Assembly (NCBI GenBank): GCA_036397095.1
Contig: DASWJQ010000060.1
Coordinates: 1-39,822, forward strand
Source: DASWJQ01 sp036397095
GTDB taxonomy: Bacteria; Chloroflexota; Anaerolineae; Anaerolineales; E44-bin32
Reading direction: 5' to 3'
Length of the DNA: 39,822 bases
The notes below the pieces were generated by a model. That model was given only the letters and a program-made list of their open reading frames with translations, had not been told where the DNA came from and did no database searches. Numbering within the stretch: position 1 is the stretch's first letter; each line of letters starts with the position of its first letter. A program made the translations under genes and the position numbers. This document shows positions 7,128 to 14,466 of this stretch, piece after piece.

Positions 7128-8924
7128 ATGACCAAGGTCCACCAACACGAGGTGGTGATTGTCGGAGCAGGCGGCGCCGGTCTGATGGCCGCCCTGTACG
7201 CGTCGCGCGGCGCCAAGACGGCCGTCCTGAGCAAGCTGTATCCGATCCGGTCGCACACCGGCGCCGCCCAGGGCGGCATCGGCGCCGCCTTGGGCAACCA
7301 GGAGGAGGACCACGTCGAGTGGCACGCCTACGACACGGTCAAAGGCTCGGACTACCTGGGTGACCAGGACGCCATCGAGTACATGTGCACCGAGGCTGTG
7401 CCCGTCATCTATGACCTGGAACACATGGGCCTGCCCTTCGACCGCACGCCCGAAGGCAAGATCGCCCAGCGGCGATTCGGCGGCCACACCAACAACGAGA
7501 CAGGCAAACCCGTCCTGCGATCATGCTACGCGGCGGACCGTACCGGCCATATGATCCTGCAGACGCTGTACCAGCAGTGCATCAAGAACCAGGTCACTTT
7601 CTTCGACGAGTTCCAGGTGCTCGACCTGATCATGCAAGACGGGATTGCCTGCGGCGTGGTCGCCGTCGAGATGCTGACCGGCGAGCTGCACACCTTCCAT
7701 GCCAAATCGATCATTATCGCCACCGGCGGCTGGGGCCGGGTGTGGGAGATCACCTCGAATGCCCTGACCTACACCGGTGACGGCCTGGCGCTGACCATGC
7801 GCGCCGGCTTACCGGCCGAGGACATGGAGTTCTTCCAATTTCATCCTACCGGCATTTACAAGCTGGGCATCCTGATCACCGAGGGCGTCCGCGGCGAAGG
7901 TGGGGTACTGGTCAACAGCCAGGGCGAGCGCTTCATGGAGCGGTATGCGCCCAACGCCATGGACCTCGCCTCGCGCGATGTCATCAGCCGGGCGATGTAT
8001 TTGGAGATGAAGGACGGGCGCGGCATCAACGGCCGCCGCTACCTGCACTTGGACGTGCGGCCGGAGGTCGTTAACCGCTATGCCGAGCAGGACGGGCGCA
8101 TGCGCCCCGACGGCACGCCCTACCGGCTGACGATGGACGAAATCCAGGCCAAGCTGCCCGAGATCATCGACTTCTGCCGCACCTACGCCGGGGTCGATCC
8201 GCTGACCGAGCCGATGCCGGTCCAGCCGACGGCCCACTACGCCATGGGCGGCATTCCGACCAATGTGCGGACCGAAGTATTGTCGGATGAGCACGGCGCC
8301 TTCGTGCCGGGGCTATACGCCGCCGGCGAGGCGGCCTGCGTCTCCGTGCATGGGGCCAACCGGTTGGGCACCAACTCGCTGCTGGACCTGGTGGTGTTCG
8401 GCCGCGACGCAGGGCGCAATGCCGCCGAGTACGCCCAAGGCGCCGATTTCAAACCGCTGCCGGCCGAACCGGCAGCCGGCGTGCAGGCGACGCTCGAACG
8501 GCTGCGCGCTGGCGATGGCAGCGAGAAGGCGGCCGACATCCGGCGTGAGATGGAGTCGGCCATGTTCGACCATGTCGGGGTCTTTCGGACCGCCGACGGT
8601 ATGCAGCAGGCGGTCGACAAGATACGCGAGCTGAAGGGGCGCTATGGCAACGTGCGCTCCCAGGATCGTGGCCAGGTCTTCAACATGGACCTGATGCAGA
8701 CCTGGGAACTGGGCTGCCTGCTGGATATCGCCGAAGTGACGGCGCTGTCGGCCCTCAACCGCACCGAGAGCCGCGGCGCCCACGCCCGCGATGAGTACCA
8801 AGAACGTGATGACGACAATTGGCTCAAGCACACCATGGCCTATCTGCGACCGGATGGCCAGGTCGATCTGCGCTACAAACCGGTCACGATGACCAAGTAC
8901 GAACCCAAGAAGCGTGTGTACTGA
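7128..8924 (+). CDS. sdhA: Succinate dehydrogenase flavoprotein subunit (SdhA)
   Basis: This 598-residue subunit oxidises succinate to fumarate using covalently bound FAD. Visible features are the dinucleotide-binding motif VGAGGAGLMAA (12-22), His43 in RSHTGAAQGG as the flavin attachment site, and the substrate-site residues His239 (FHPTG), Arg288 (SRAM, the proton-shuttle arginine in the family), His370 (HYAMGG) and Arg412 (HGANRLGTNSL). The C-terminal helical domain is complete and ends KYEPKKRVY, as in many SdhA proteins. ATG 7128 is preceded by CAGGAG. The gene lies 24 bases after sdhD and 15 before sdhB. Its length is normal and I see no damage. Confidence 0.97.
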   Translation: MTKVHQHEVVIVGAGGAGLMAALYASRGAKTAVLSKLYPIRSHTGAAQGGIGAALGNQEEDHVEWHAYDTVKGSDYLGDQDAIEYMCTEAVPVIYDLEHMGLPFDRTPEGKIAQRRFGGHTNNETGKPVLRSCYAADRTGHMILQTLYQQCIKNQVTFFDEFQVLDLIMQDGIACGVVAVEMLTGELHTFHAKSIIIATGGWGRVWEITSNALTYTGDGLALTMRAGLPAEDMEFFQFHPTGIYKLGILITEGVRGEGGVLVNSQGERFMERYAPNAMDLASRDVISRAMYLEMKDGRGINGRRYLHLDVRPEVVNRYAEQDGRMRPDGTPYRLTMDEIQAKLPEIIDFCRTYAGVDPLTEPMPVQPTAHYAMGGIPTNVRTEVLSDEHGAFVPGLYAAGEAACVSVHGANRLGTNSLLDLVVFGRDAGRNAAEYAQGADFKPLPAEPAAGVQATLERLRAGDGSEKAADIRREMESAMFDHVGVFRTADGMQQAVDKIRELKGRYGNVRSQDRGQVFNMDLMQTWELGCLLDIAEVTALSALNRTESRGAHARDEYQERDDDNWLKHTMAYLRPDGQVDLRYKPVTMTKYEPKKRVY

Positions 8925-8939
8925 GAGCTAGGAGCGCCG

Positions 8940-9641
8940 ATGCAAGTCAACCTGCGGATTCTGCGCTACAACCCCGAGACCGACGACAAGCCGTACTACG
9001 CGGGCTACACGGTCGAGGCTGAGCCAAGCGACCGCGTGCTGGACTTGCTGCACCAGGTCAAATGGCAGCAGGACGGCACACTCACCTATCGTTCGTCGTG
9101 CGAGCACGGCATCTGCGGCTCGGACGCTATGCGCGTCAACGGCGTCAACCGGCTGGCGTGCAAGGCGCTCGTGCGCGAATTCGGCAGTGACATAACCGTC
9201 GAACCGATCCTGGGCATGCCGGTGATCAAGGATATGGTGGTGGACATGGAGCCCTTCTTTGCCCACTACCGCAGCATCATGCCCTACCTGGTTAACGACA
9301 GTGCCCCGCCGGAGGGTGAGCGGATCCAGTCCCCCGAAGCACGGGCACGCTACGACGACACCACCAAGTGCATCCTGTGCGCCGCCTGCACCACTTCCTG
9401 CCCGTCCTTCTGGGCGGATGATGAATATGTCGGGCCGGCCGCCATCGTGCTAGCGCACCGGTTCATCTTCGATGACCGCGATCAGGCAGCGCCCGAACGA
9501 CTTTCGATCCTCAACGAGCAGTTTGGCGTGTGGCGCTGCCGCACGATATTCAACTGCACCACGGCCTGTCCCAAGGACATCAAGGTCACCCAGGCCATTG
9601 GCGAAGTCAAGAAGGCCATCGCCAGCGGCAGTCTGGCGTGA
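8940..9641 (+). CDS. sdhB: Succinate dehydrogenase iron-sulfur subunit (SdhB)
   Basis: The 233-residue subunit passes electrons from SdhA to quinone through three iron-sulfur clusters. The [2Fe-2S] ligands are Cys54, Cys59, Asp62 and Cys74 in SCEHGICGSD...LAC; aspartate as the third ligand is also found in Escherichia coli SdhB. The [4Fe-4S] cluster uses Cys144, Cys147, Cys150 and Cys210, and the [3Fe-4S] cluster Cys154, Cys200 and Cys206. CTTSCP and CTTACPKDI are the diagnostic blocks. It closes the sdhCDAB core. A receiver-cyclase gene follows after 34 bases and may be cotranscribed. Confidence 0.96.
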   Translation: MQVNLRILRYNPETDDKPYYAGYTVEAEPSDRVLDLLHQVKWQQDGTLTYRSSCEHGICGSDAMRVNGVNRLACKALVREFGSDITVEPILGMPVIKDMVVDMEPFFAHYRSIMPYLVNDSAPPEGERIQSPEARARYDDTTKCILCAACTTSCPSFWADDEYVGPAAIVLAHRFIFDDRDQAAPERLSILNEQFGVWRCRTIFNCTTACPKDIKVTQAIGEVKKAIASGSLA

Positions 9642-9675
9642 CCGGTGCGGCGGTTAGCCCGCCGGAGCAAACTTG

Positions 9676-10767
9676 ATGGAAGTTGGTCCTCGCCAGGAGG
9701 CGGTCGACCTCAGGCGGATCCTCGACCGCCCACCCCGCATTCTGATCGTTGACGACGATTGGCTCAACCGTGACCTGCTCAAGGCCTATCTGACCAGCTC
9801 GGGCTGCGACGTGGTGACGGCGGCCGATGGGCGCGAGGCGCTTGAGGCCGCATTGGCTGATCCCCCCGACTTGACGCTGGCCGATATTCAGATGCCGCGC
9901 ATGGATGGGCTGACGCTGTGCCGCGAACTCAAGGCCCACCCCAAGACCCGCTTCGTACCGATTGTCATTGTGACTGCCCTCGACAGCGAGGACGAGAAAC
10001 TCAAGGCGCTCGAATCCGGCGCCGACGATTTCGTCAGCAAACCCTACAACGCGGTGGTATTGATGACGCGGGTGCGCTCGCTGCTGCGCATCAAGCGGCT
10101 GCACGACGAGGTCGAATCGCGCAACCGGTTGCTGCGCCAGGTGCTCAATCGTTACGTTGCCGAGGACGTGGCCGATGTCATCCTGCAAGACCCCGAACGC
10201 CATATGCGGCTGGGCGGTGAACTACGGGCGGTTACGGTGCTGTTCGCCGACATCCGCGGCTTCACCCGCTTCACCGAGCAGCACTCGGCGCCGGAAGTCA
10301 TCACGGCGCTGAACACAATCTTTGAATCCTTGAGCGAGGTAGTCTTCCTGCACCACGGCACGTTTGACAAATACCTGGGTGACGGCCTAATGACCTTTTT
10401 CGGCGCGCCGGTGGCCGAACAAGACGATGCGCAGCGGGCGTTGGACACCGCGCTCGAGATGCAGCGGCGTTTTGTCGGCCTGCGTAAGAAGCACAGAGCG
10501 GACTTCGAGGGTCTGGGTCTGGGCATCGGCCTGCACTCGGGGGACGCCGTGGTGGGTAACATCGGTTCGGAAGCCGTGATGGATTACACGGTGGTCGGCG
10601 ATGTGGTCAATGTCGCCAAGCGGCTGCAGGAGCGCGCCAGTGGCGGCCAGATCCTGCTGTCCGAGGCGACGTTCCAGCAGGTCAAAGTCAAAGGCGCCGA
10701 GCCGATGGAGGGCATCGAACTGCCCGGCCGGCAGGAGTTGGTGCGGGCTTATCGGATTGATGGCTGA
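9676..10767 (+). CDS. Response regulator with class III adenylate/guanylate cyclase domain
   Basis: The 363-residue protein joins a receiver (about 20-140) to a class III nucleotide cyclase (about 183-360) through a helical linker (LHDEVESRNRLLRQVLNRYV). The receiver is canonical: Asp26-28, phosphoacceptor Asp70 (LADIQMPRMDG) and Lys122 (VSKPY). The cyclase has metal-binding Asp192 (LFADIRGFTRF) and Asp236 (DKYLGDGLM), with Lys232 favouring ATP as substrate. The block DYTVVGDVVNVAKRL has Thr at a base-selecting position and conserved Asn and Arg. It should make cAMP when its receiver is phosphorylated by an unlinked kinase. ATG 9676 has GGAG upstream. Its place directly after sdhB hints at a link between respiration and cAMP signalling, which is inference. 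Confidence 0.92.
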   Translation: MEVGPRQEAVDLRRILDRPPRILIVDDDWLNRDLLKAYLTSSGCDVVTAADGREALEAALADPPDLTLADIQMPRMDGLTLCRELKAHPKTRFVPIVIVTALDSEDEKLKALESGADDFVSKPYNAVVLMTRVRSLLRIKRLHDEVESRNRLLRQVLNRYVAEDVADVILQDPERHMRLGGELRAVTVLFADIRGFTRFTEQHSAPEVITALNTIFESLSEVVFLHHGTFDKYLGDGLMTFFGAPVAEQDDAQRALDTALEMQRRFVGLRKKHRADFEGLGLGIGLHSGDAVVGNIGSEAVMDYTVVGDVVNVAKRLQERASGGQILLSEATFQQVKVKGAEPMEGIELPGRQELVRAYRIDG

Positions 10768-10802
10768 GCATGTTTGTGACCCCCGGGGCCAAGAATCTTG
10801 AG

Positions 10803-10830
10803 CACTGGATGACATCGGACGTCACCAGTG
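10803..10830. terminator. Hairpin between convergent genes, possible bidirectional terminator
   Basis: CACTGG-A-TGAC pairs with GTCA-CCAGTG around a 7-base loop, giving 10 pairs with one bulged A. It lies in the gap between the cyclase gene and the convergent redoxin gene. There is no T-run on either side, so if it terminates transcription it is not a textbook intrinsic terminator. Confidence 0.4.
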
Positions 10831-10860
10831 GCGAGGCAAACCGTCTACCTTAGGTCTGCC

Positions 10861-10873
10861 GACCTCCGAGGTC
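10861..10873. repeat. Short palindromic repeat GACCTCCGAGGTC
   Basis: This 13-base near-perfect palindrome (one central base) belongs to the same family as the elements at 11484-11502 and 18863-18880. It lies between the convergent cyclase and redoxin genes, 18 bases beyond the redoxin stop codon. Confidence 0.6.
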
Positions 10874-10891
10874 TGAAAGCATCGCTTCTAC

Positions 10892-11431
10892 TCAATCCAG
10901 CGCCTGCTCGAGTTCCGCCGCGATTTCCTCTGGATCGACATACATTACCCCGCGGTTCTGCGGCGCGCCGTAGTCCTGAATCCAGGCGATCCGCCCGTCG
11001 GCGCCGACCAGCACGAAGGTGTGACCGGGCTCACCACTGGCGACGGCCCACTCGAGCACGCCGTAGGCCTCAGACACCCTATGGTCAGGGTCGGTCAGCA
11101 TGGGAATGGCGATGCCGTACTCTTGGCGCGTCGGGGCCATCTGGGCGGGCGGGTCAAAGGCGATGCTCAGCAGGGGAACATCCAGCAACTGGTAGGCCGT
11201 GCTAGCTTGCAGATCCACGATCTGCTGCAGGCAAGGCGGTCAACCGACGGCCATATGAAAGTAGAGCAGCACGGGGCGGCCTGGGGTGTAGTCGGACAGG
11301 CTGACAGGGTCGCCGTTTGTATCGGGCAGCGAAAACTCAGGGGCCGGATCGCCGACTTGCGGGCCGCCAGCGGCTGGCGCGCAGGCCGCCATGATCAACG
11401 CCACGGTGGCCAACAATGCCAATCTGCGCAT
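10892..11431 (-). CDS. Probable selenocysteine-containing redoxin lipoprotein (UxxC)
   Basis: From ATG 11429-11431 the frame gives a lipoprotein signal (MRRLALLATVALIMAAC, lipid-accepting Cys17). The AhpC/TSA-redoxin start VGDPAPEFSLPDTNGDPVSL and the strand PVLLYFHMAVG follow. An in-frame TGA (11240-11242, residue 64) is followed at once by PPCLQQI, and the redoxin fold continues in the same frame to the stop at 10892 (FDPPAQMAP, IPMLTDPDHRVSEAYGV, HTFVLVGADGRIAWIQDYG). The TGA thus replaces the first cysteine of the family's CPPC active site, giving U-P-P-C. A SECIS-like hairpin follows. Total length is 179 residues, normal for the family. GGGAGGAGG precedes the chosen start. It is expected outside the membrane as a thiol oxidoreductase or peroxiredoxin-like enzyme. 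A Cys-to-stop mutation is the alternative. Confidence 0.8.
11206..11235 (-). promoter_or_regulatory. SECIS-like hairpin downstream of in-frame TGA
   Basis: On the minus strand, CTTGC pairs with GCAAG and AGATC with GATCT, enclosing a 3-base GTG loop, with a 7-base one-sided bulge (CTGCAGC) between the two helices. The loop begins 21 bases after the TGA and its first base is G. This agrees with the general rules for bacterial SECIS elements, which have a short apical loop with an early G, about 16-37 bases from the UGA. The hairpin is wholly within the coding sequence, as in bacteria. It supports reading the TGA as selenocysteine but is not proof. Confidence 0.65.
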
Positions 11432-11463
11432 GGGCGCCTCCTCCCATTCCACGGGTGACAGTT

Positions 11464-11469
11464 ATTGTA
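11464..11469 (-). promoter_or_regulatory. Possible -10 box of the redoxin gene
   Basis: TACAAT on the minus strand lies 32 bases before the redoxin ATG. The region where a -35 box would fall overlaps the palindromic repeat at 11484-11502, which could therefore act as an operator or replace the -35 contact. Confidence 0.4.
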
Positions 11470-11483
11470 GCGCGCGTTGAGCC

Positions 11484-11502
11484 AAGCCTCGGAGGTCCGC
11501 TT
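11484..11502. repeat. Palindromic repeat AAGCGGACCTCCGAGGCTT (minus strand)
   Basis: This 19-base element shares AAGCGGACCTCCGAGG with the copy at 18863-18880 and its border AAGCGGAC with the long element at 4247-4322. It lies in the divergent region between the redoxin and histidine kinase genes, over the expected -35 position of the redoxin promoter. Confidence 0.6.
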
Positions 11503-11626
11503 GAGGCCGCTGGACCGTGAAACATGCGGTTGCAGGCCTGCGAGATCTAGTTCGTGTGGTTGGCGTGCAAGGCCAGGCATAGGAGGCTCCCCAAGTCGTC
11601 GTAACGAAATCCCGCCCTCATGTCCT

Positions 11627-11655
11627 TTGCCCGCCTAGCGGGCAGCCGCTACAAT
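11627..11655 (+). promoter_or_regulatory. Promoter of the histidine kinase gene with spacer palindrome
   Basis: TTGCCC (11627-11632) and TACAAT (11650-11655) are separated by 17 bases. The palindrome TGCCCGC-CTA-GCGGGCA (11628-11644) overlaps the -35 box and spacer and could be an operator. The ATG is only 14 bases after the -10 box, so the leader would be very short. Confidence 0.5.
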
Positions 11656-11669
11656 CAATGTGAGGTTGC

Positions 11670-13493
11670 ATGAGCGCCAATAAGGAAGGCAAACGCCGCT
11701 CGCTCTACCAACGGATTGGCCGGTTGCGCTGGCAGGCCGCCGGTCTGGCGTTGGTGCTGGTGCTGCTGCATCAGTGGATCGAGCACGCCTACCTGTTCTT
11801 CCTGCCGCGCTGGTCCCACTTTTGGACCCAGGTGGTGTTTTACGGCATGGTCGGCCCGTTAATGGCCTGGCTTGCGTTGACATCGCTGCGGCGGCAGGTG
11901 GCCGAAACCGAGGCGGCCAACCAGCGGCTCGAGTTTTTGGCCCGGGTCGAGCACCGCATGGCCGAAGCGGCCGATGAGGCCACCCTGCTGGAGGCGATCC
12001 TGGCGCTGCCGTTGGAGGTCCTGCCGGCCCTGGGCACAACCCTCGTTCGCTTCGACGCGGCAGGCTCGCCCGAATCCCTTGTCCATCACGGTCAACTGAC
12101 CCCCGAAGAATTCCACGCCTGGGAGCGGCATCTGGCGGCGCCGGCGGTGCAGACGGCCTGCGCCGCCTGCGGGGCTGGCCACGCCGAGGTGGGCGCACCC
12201 TGCCCCTTGTTGGAGCGGGTCGTCGAAACCAGCCAGGTGGCGCAGGTTGTGTGCCTGCCGCTTAGCAGCGCCGGGCGCAAATTCGCTGTACTCAACATCT
12301 ACCTGGAACAGCCTACGCCGCCGACGGCCGAGGAGCAGGAGCTGCTAACGGCCATGGCCAACGCGATGTCGGTTGCGTTGGAGGGCAGCCGGCTGCGCAG
12401 CCGTGAACTGAGTGCCCTCTACCGGCTGCGGCAGGTCGAGAAGGCAGGCGGCCTCGAGCGCCAGTTGACACAGGTGCTGACCGACGTGGTCAGTGTTTAC
12501 GATCTGGCGGGAGGCGCCATTTGCCTGAGCCGCCAATCGACCGGCGAGCCGGAACTGGCGGTGGTTATCGGTGGCGGCGGGGCGCCGGCTGAAGCGGCGC
12601 TGCTCGGGCTGGCCCAGAGCGTGATGGACGGCGACAGTTCGCTGGTCGCCGATTCGTGGCAAGCGCAGAACGGGTCGGATGGGCAAGGCCGGACGATCGT
12701 CGTGTCACCCCTTTGGCGGGACAATCGATGGCTGGGAAGTTTGCTGGTTTGGAGCGACGACCGGGATGACCTGGCGGAACACCAAGTGCGCTTCGTCGAG
12801 GCGATGGCGGCACAAGCGGCCTTGCTGGTCCACAACCACCGGCTGTACCAACAAGCCGAGCTTCGGGCCGGATTGGCCGAGCGGGCTCGTTTGGCGCGTG
12901 AGATCCATGACGGTCTAGCGCAAACCCTCGGCTATTTGAAGTTAAAGGTCAATCAGGTTCAGGTGTGGTTAGCCGCGGGGACGTCCGAGCGGGCCGCGGA
13001 TGGCCTTGCGGAGGTCAAGCAGCGTCTGGCGGATGCCTATATCGATGCGCGCGAAGCAATCGACGGCTTGCGTCTAGAAGGTTCCGATGGTTCCCTGGAG
13101 GCGTGGCTGACCCAAATCTATCAGGACTTTGAGGCCCTCAGCCGACTCAGAATCCAAGCGACGGCGGCGCCAGACTTGCGGCTGAGTCCCGAAGTTCAAT
13201 CCCAATTGCTGCGCATCCTGCAGGAGGCGCTGGCGAATGTCCGTAAGCATGCCGCCGCCAGCACCGTGCAGGTATCGTGGAGTATGAATGCCCACTGGTT
13301 GGTCCTGGCGGTCATCGATGATGGCATTGGGTTCGACCCACAAGAGGTAGCCCCGATTCACCGGCATGGCCTGCAGATCATGCGTGAACGGGCCGAACTG
13401 TTGGGAGCAGAGCTGCAGTTGCAGAGCCGGCCGGCTCAAGGGACCCGCCTGACGGTGCGCTTGCCGCGCACCGTACTGGTGGAGGCTGAGTGA
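11670..13493 (+). CDS. GAF-domain sensor histidine kinase, NarX/NreB-type (HisKA_3)
   Basis: The 607-residue kinase starts with two hydrophobic helices (about 22-38 and 49-69), followed by a short coiled segment and two GAF-like regions (about 90-235 and 250-395). The dimerisation/phosphoacceptor domain has His413 in LAREIHDGLAQTLGYLKLK, typical of HisKA_3. The HATPase_c domain ends the protein with ILQEALANVRKHA (N box), DDGIGFD (G1) and HGLQIMRERAELLGA. The first GAF region holds a cysteine set Cys164-x2-Cys167-x10-Cys178 plus Cys195, which could bind metal or an iron-sulfur cluster. GAGG lies 4 bases before the ATG. The cognate regulator begins 1 base after the stop, and the cox genes follow, so control of respiration is a reasonable inference. 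Confidence 0.93.
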   Translation: MSANKEGKRRSLYQRIGRLRWQAAGLALVLVLLHQWIEHAYLFFLPRWSHFWTQVVFYGMVGPLMAWLALTSLRRQVAETEAANQRLEFLARVEHRMAEAADEATLLEAILALPLEVLPALGTTLVRFDAAGSPESLVHHGQLTPEEFHAWERHLAAPAVQTACAACGAGHAEVGAPCPLLERVVETSQVAQVVCLPLSSAGRKFAVLNIYLEQPTPPTAEEQELLTAMANAMSVALEGSRLRSRELSALYRLRQVEKAGGLERQLTQVLTDVVSVYDLAGGAICLSRQSTGEPELAVVIGGGGAPAEAALLGLAQSVMDGDSSLVADSWQAQNGSDGQGRTIVVSPLWRDNRWLGSLLVWSDDRDDLAEHQVRFVEAMAAQAALLVHNHRLYQQAELRAGLAERARLAREIHDGLAQTLGYLKLKVNQVQVWLAAGTSERAADGLAEVKQRLADAYIDAREAIDGLRLEGSDGSLEAWLTQIYQDFEALSRLRIQATAAPDLRLSPEVQSQLLRILQEALANVRKHAAASTVQVSWSMNAHWLVLAVIDDGIGFDPQEVAPIHRHGLQIMRERAELLGAELQLQSRPAQGTRLTVRLPRTVLVEAE

Positions 13494-13494
13494 G

Positions 13495-14142
13495 ATGGGC
13501 GACGTTCTGCGGGTCTTGATAGCCGATGACCATGCCCTTTTCCGGCGAGGCCTGGTGGAGCTCCTGAGTGAACTGCCTGAACTTACTTTGGTTGGTGAGG
13601 CCGAGGATGCTGAACGCGCTGTGCACTTGACTCTGTCAGAGAAGCCGGACATTGTGCTCATGGATGTGCATATGCCGCAAGGCGGCGGCATCGAGGCGGT
13701 CCGCCGAATCAAAGCGGAAACTAGTGTGCCAGTACTGATGCTGACCGTGTCCGAACGCGACGAGGACCTGGCTGGCGCCCTCGACGCCGGCGCCGATGGC
13801 TACCTGCTCAAGAACGCCGAACCCGAGGAATTGGTGGACGCCGTCCGGCACGTGGCCGCCGGGCATGGATATCTGTCGCCCGAAGTGACGCCCCAGGTGG
13901 TTCGGCGGGCCCGCATGGCGCCGACGGCCAGCGAGACCGGGGTTTCACGGCGCGAGCAGCAGGTGCTGGCCGCTCTGGCAAGCGGCGCTACCAATGCCCA
14001 GATTGGACTACGCTTGTCGATCGCCCCCAGTACGGTCAAATCTCACCTGCGCAACCTGTACAAGAAGCTGGGCGCCGCCAACCGGGCGGAGGCCGTCGCA
14101 CTGGCGGCCAAACTCGGCTTGCTGGCCTCCACGAAGTCCTGA
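13495..14142 (+). CDS. NarL/FixJ-type response regulator
   Basis: This 215-residue regulator has a canonical receiver (Asp11-Asp12, phosphoacceptor Asp57 in VLMDVHMPQGG, Lys106 in YLLKNAE). It ends in a LuxR-type helix-turn-helix (about 147-212) with SRREQQVLAALASGATNAQI and the recognition helix APSTVKSHLRNLYKKL. Its ATG follows the kinase stop by a single base, so kinase and regulator are translationally coupled and almost certainly partners. It differs from the regulator at 1506-2177 in having all receiver residues intact. Likely targets, judged from position only, are the cox operon that follows and possibly the divergent redoxin. Confidence 0.94.
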   Translation: MGDVLRVLIADDHALFRRGLVELLSELPELTLVGEAEDAERAVHLTLSEKPDIVLMDVHMPQGGGIEAVRRIKAETSVPVLMLTVSERDEDLAGALDAGADGYLLKNAEPEELVDAVRHVAAGHGYLSPEVTPQVVRRARMAPTASETGVSRREQQVLAALASGATNAQIGLRLSIAPSTVKSHLRNLYKKLGAANRAEAVALAAKLGLLASTKS

Positions 14143-14466
14143 CCACGCTTCGTCGAGCGGCGTAAAAACCTCCCCCAAACGGTCGACCCACTCTTCATCC
14201 CAAGATCAGCCCTCCGCCCGATAGCCAATGCCCGCTGGGCTGACTAACATCAAAGCGACTGGCGGCTGGCCGGTTTGCCCGATCCGGCTGCACCTGACCG
14301 GTTGCGCGGAGCCAGCAGATCCCAGCTTCATCCCAGGCAGCATCTATCGGGAATCCATTGGCCCGTTGACAGGAACAACGGCAGACTGGGTGGTCCATCG
14401 TCCTGGGCTGCCCGCATCGACGCGGCAGGGTTGCCGACCATCAAGGAGGAGATTGGGGACAGCGGG
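14143..14466. other. Intergenic region between regulator and cox operon
   Basis: No gene is evident in these 324 bases. A perfect -35 hexamer TTGACA occurs at 14366-14371, but no good -10 box is found at the right distance. A strong purine-rich ribosome site (AAGGAGGAGA) begins at about 14443, somewhat far from the cox2 start. The length suggests a regulatory region for the oxidase operon, possibly with binding sites for the adjacent NarL-type regulator. Confidence 0.5.

Noticed and set aside
11240..11242. TGA as a plain nonsense mutation splitting the redoxin gene into two small genes
   Set aside because: The stop falls exactly on the active-site cysteine position, the remaining frame is intact, no second start with a ribosome site follows, and a SECIS-like hairpin is present. 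A mutation is not fully excluded.
14366..14371. TTGACA as a full promoter for the cox operon
   Set aside because: No acceptable -10 hexamer lies 16-19 bases downstream, so it is only mentioned within the intergenic region.
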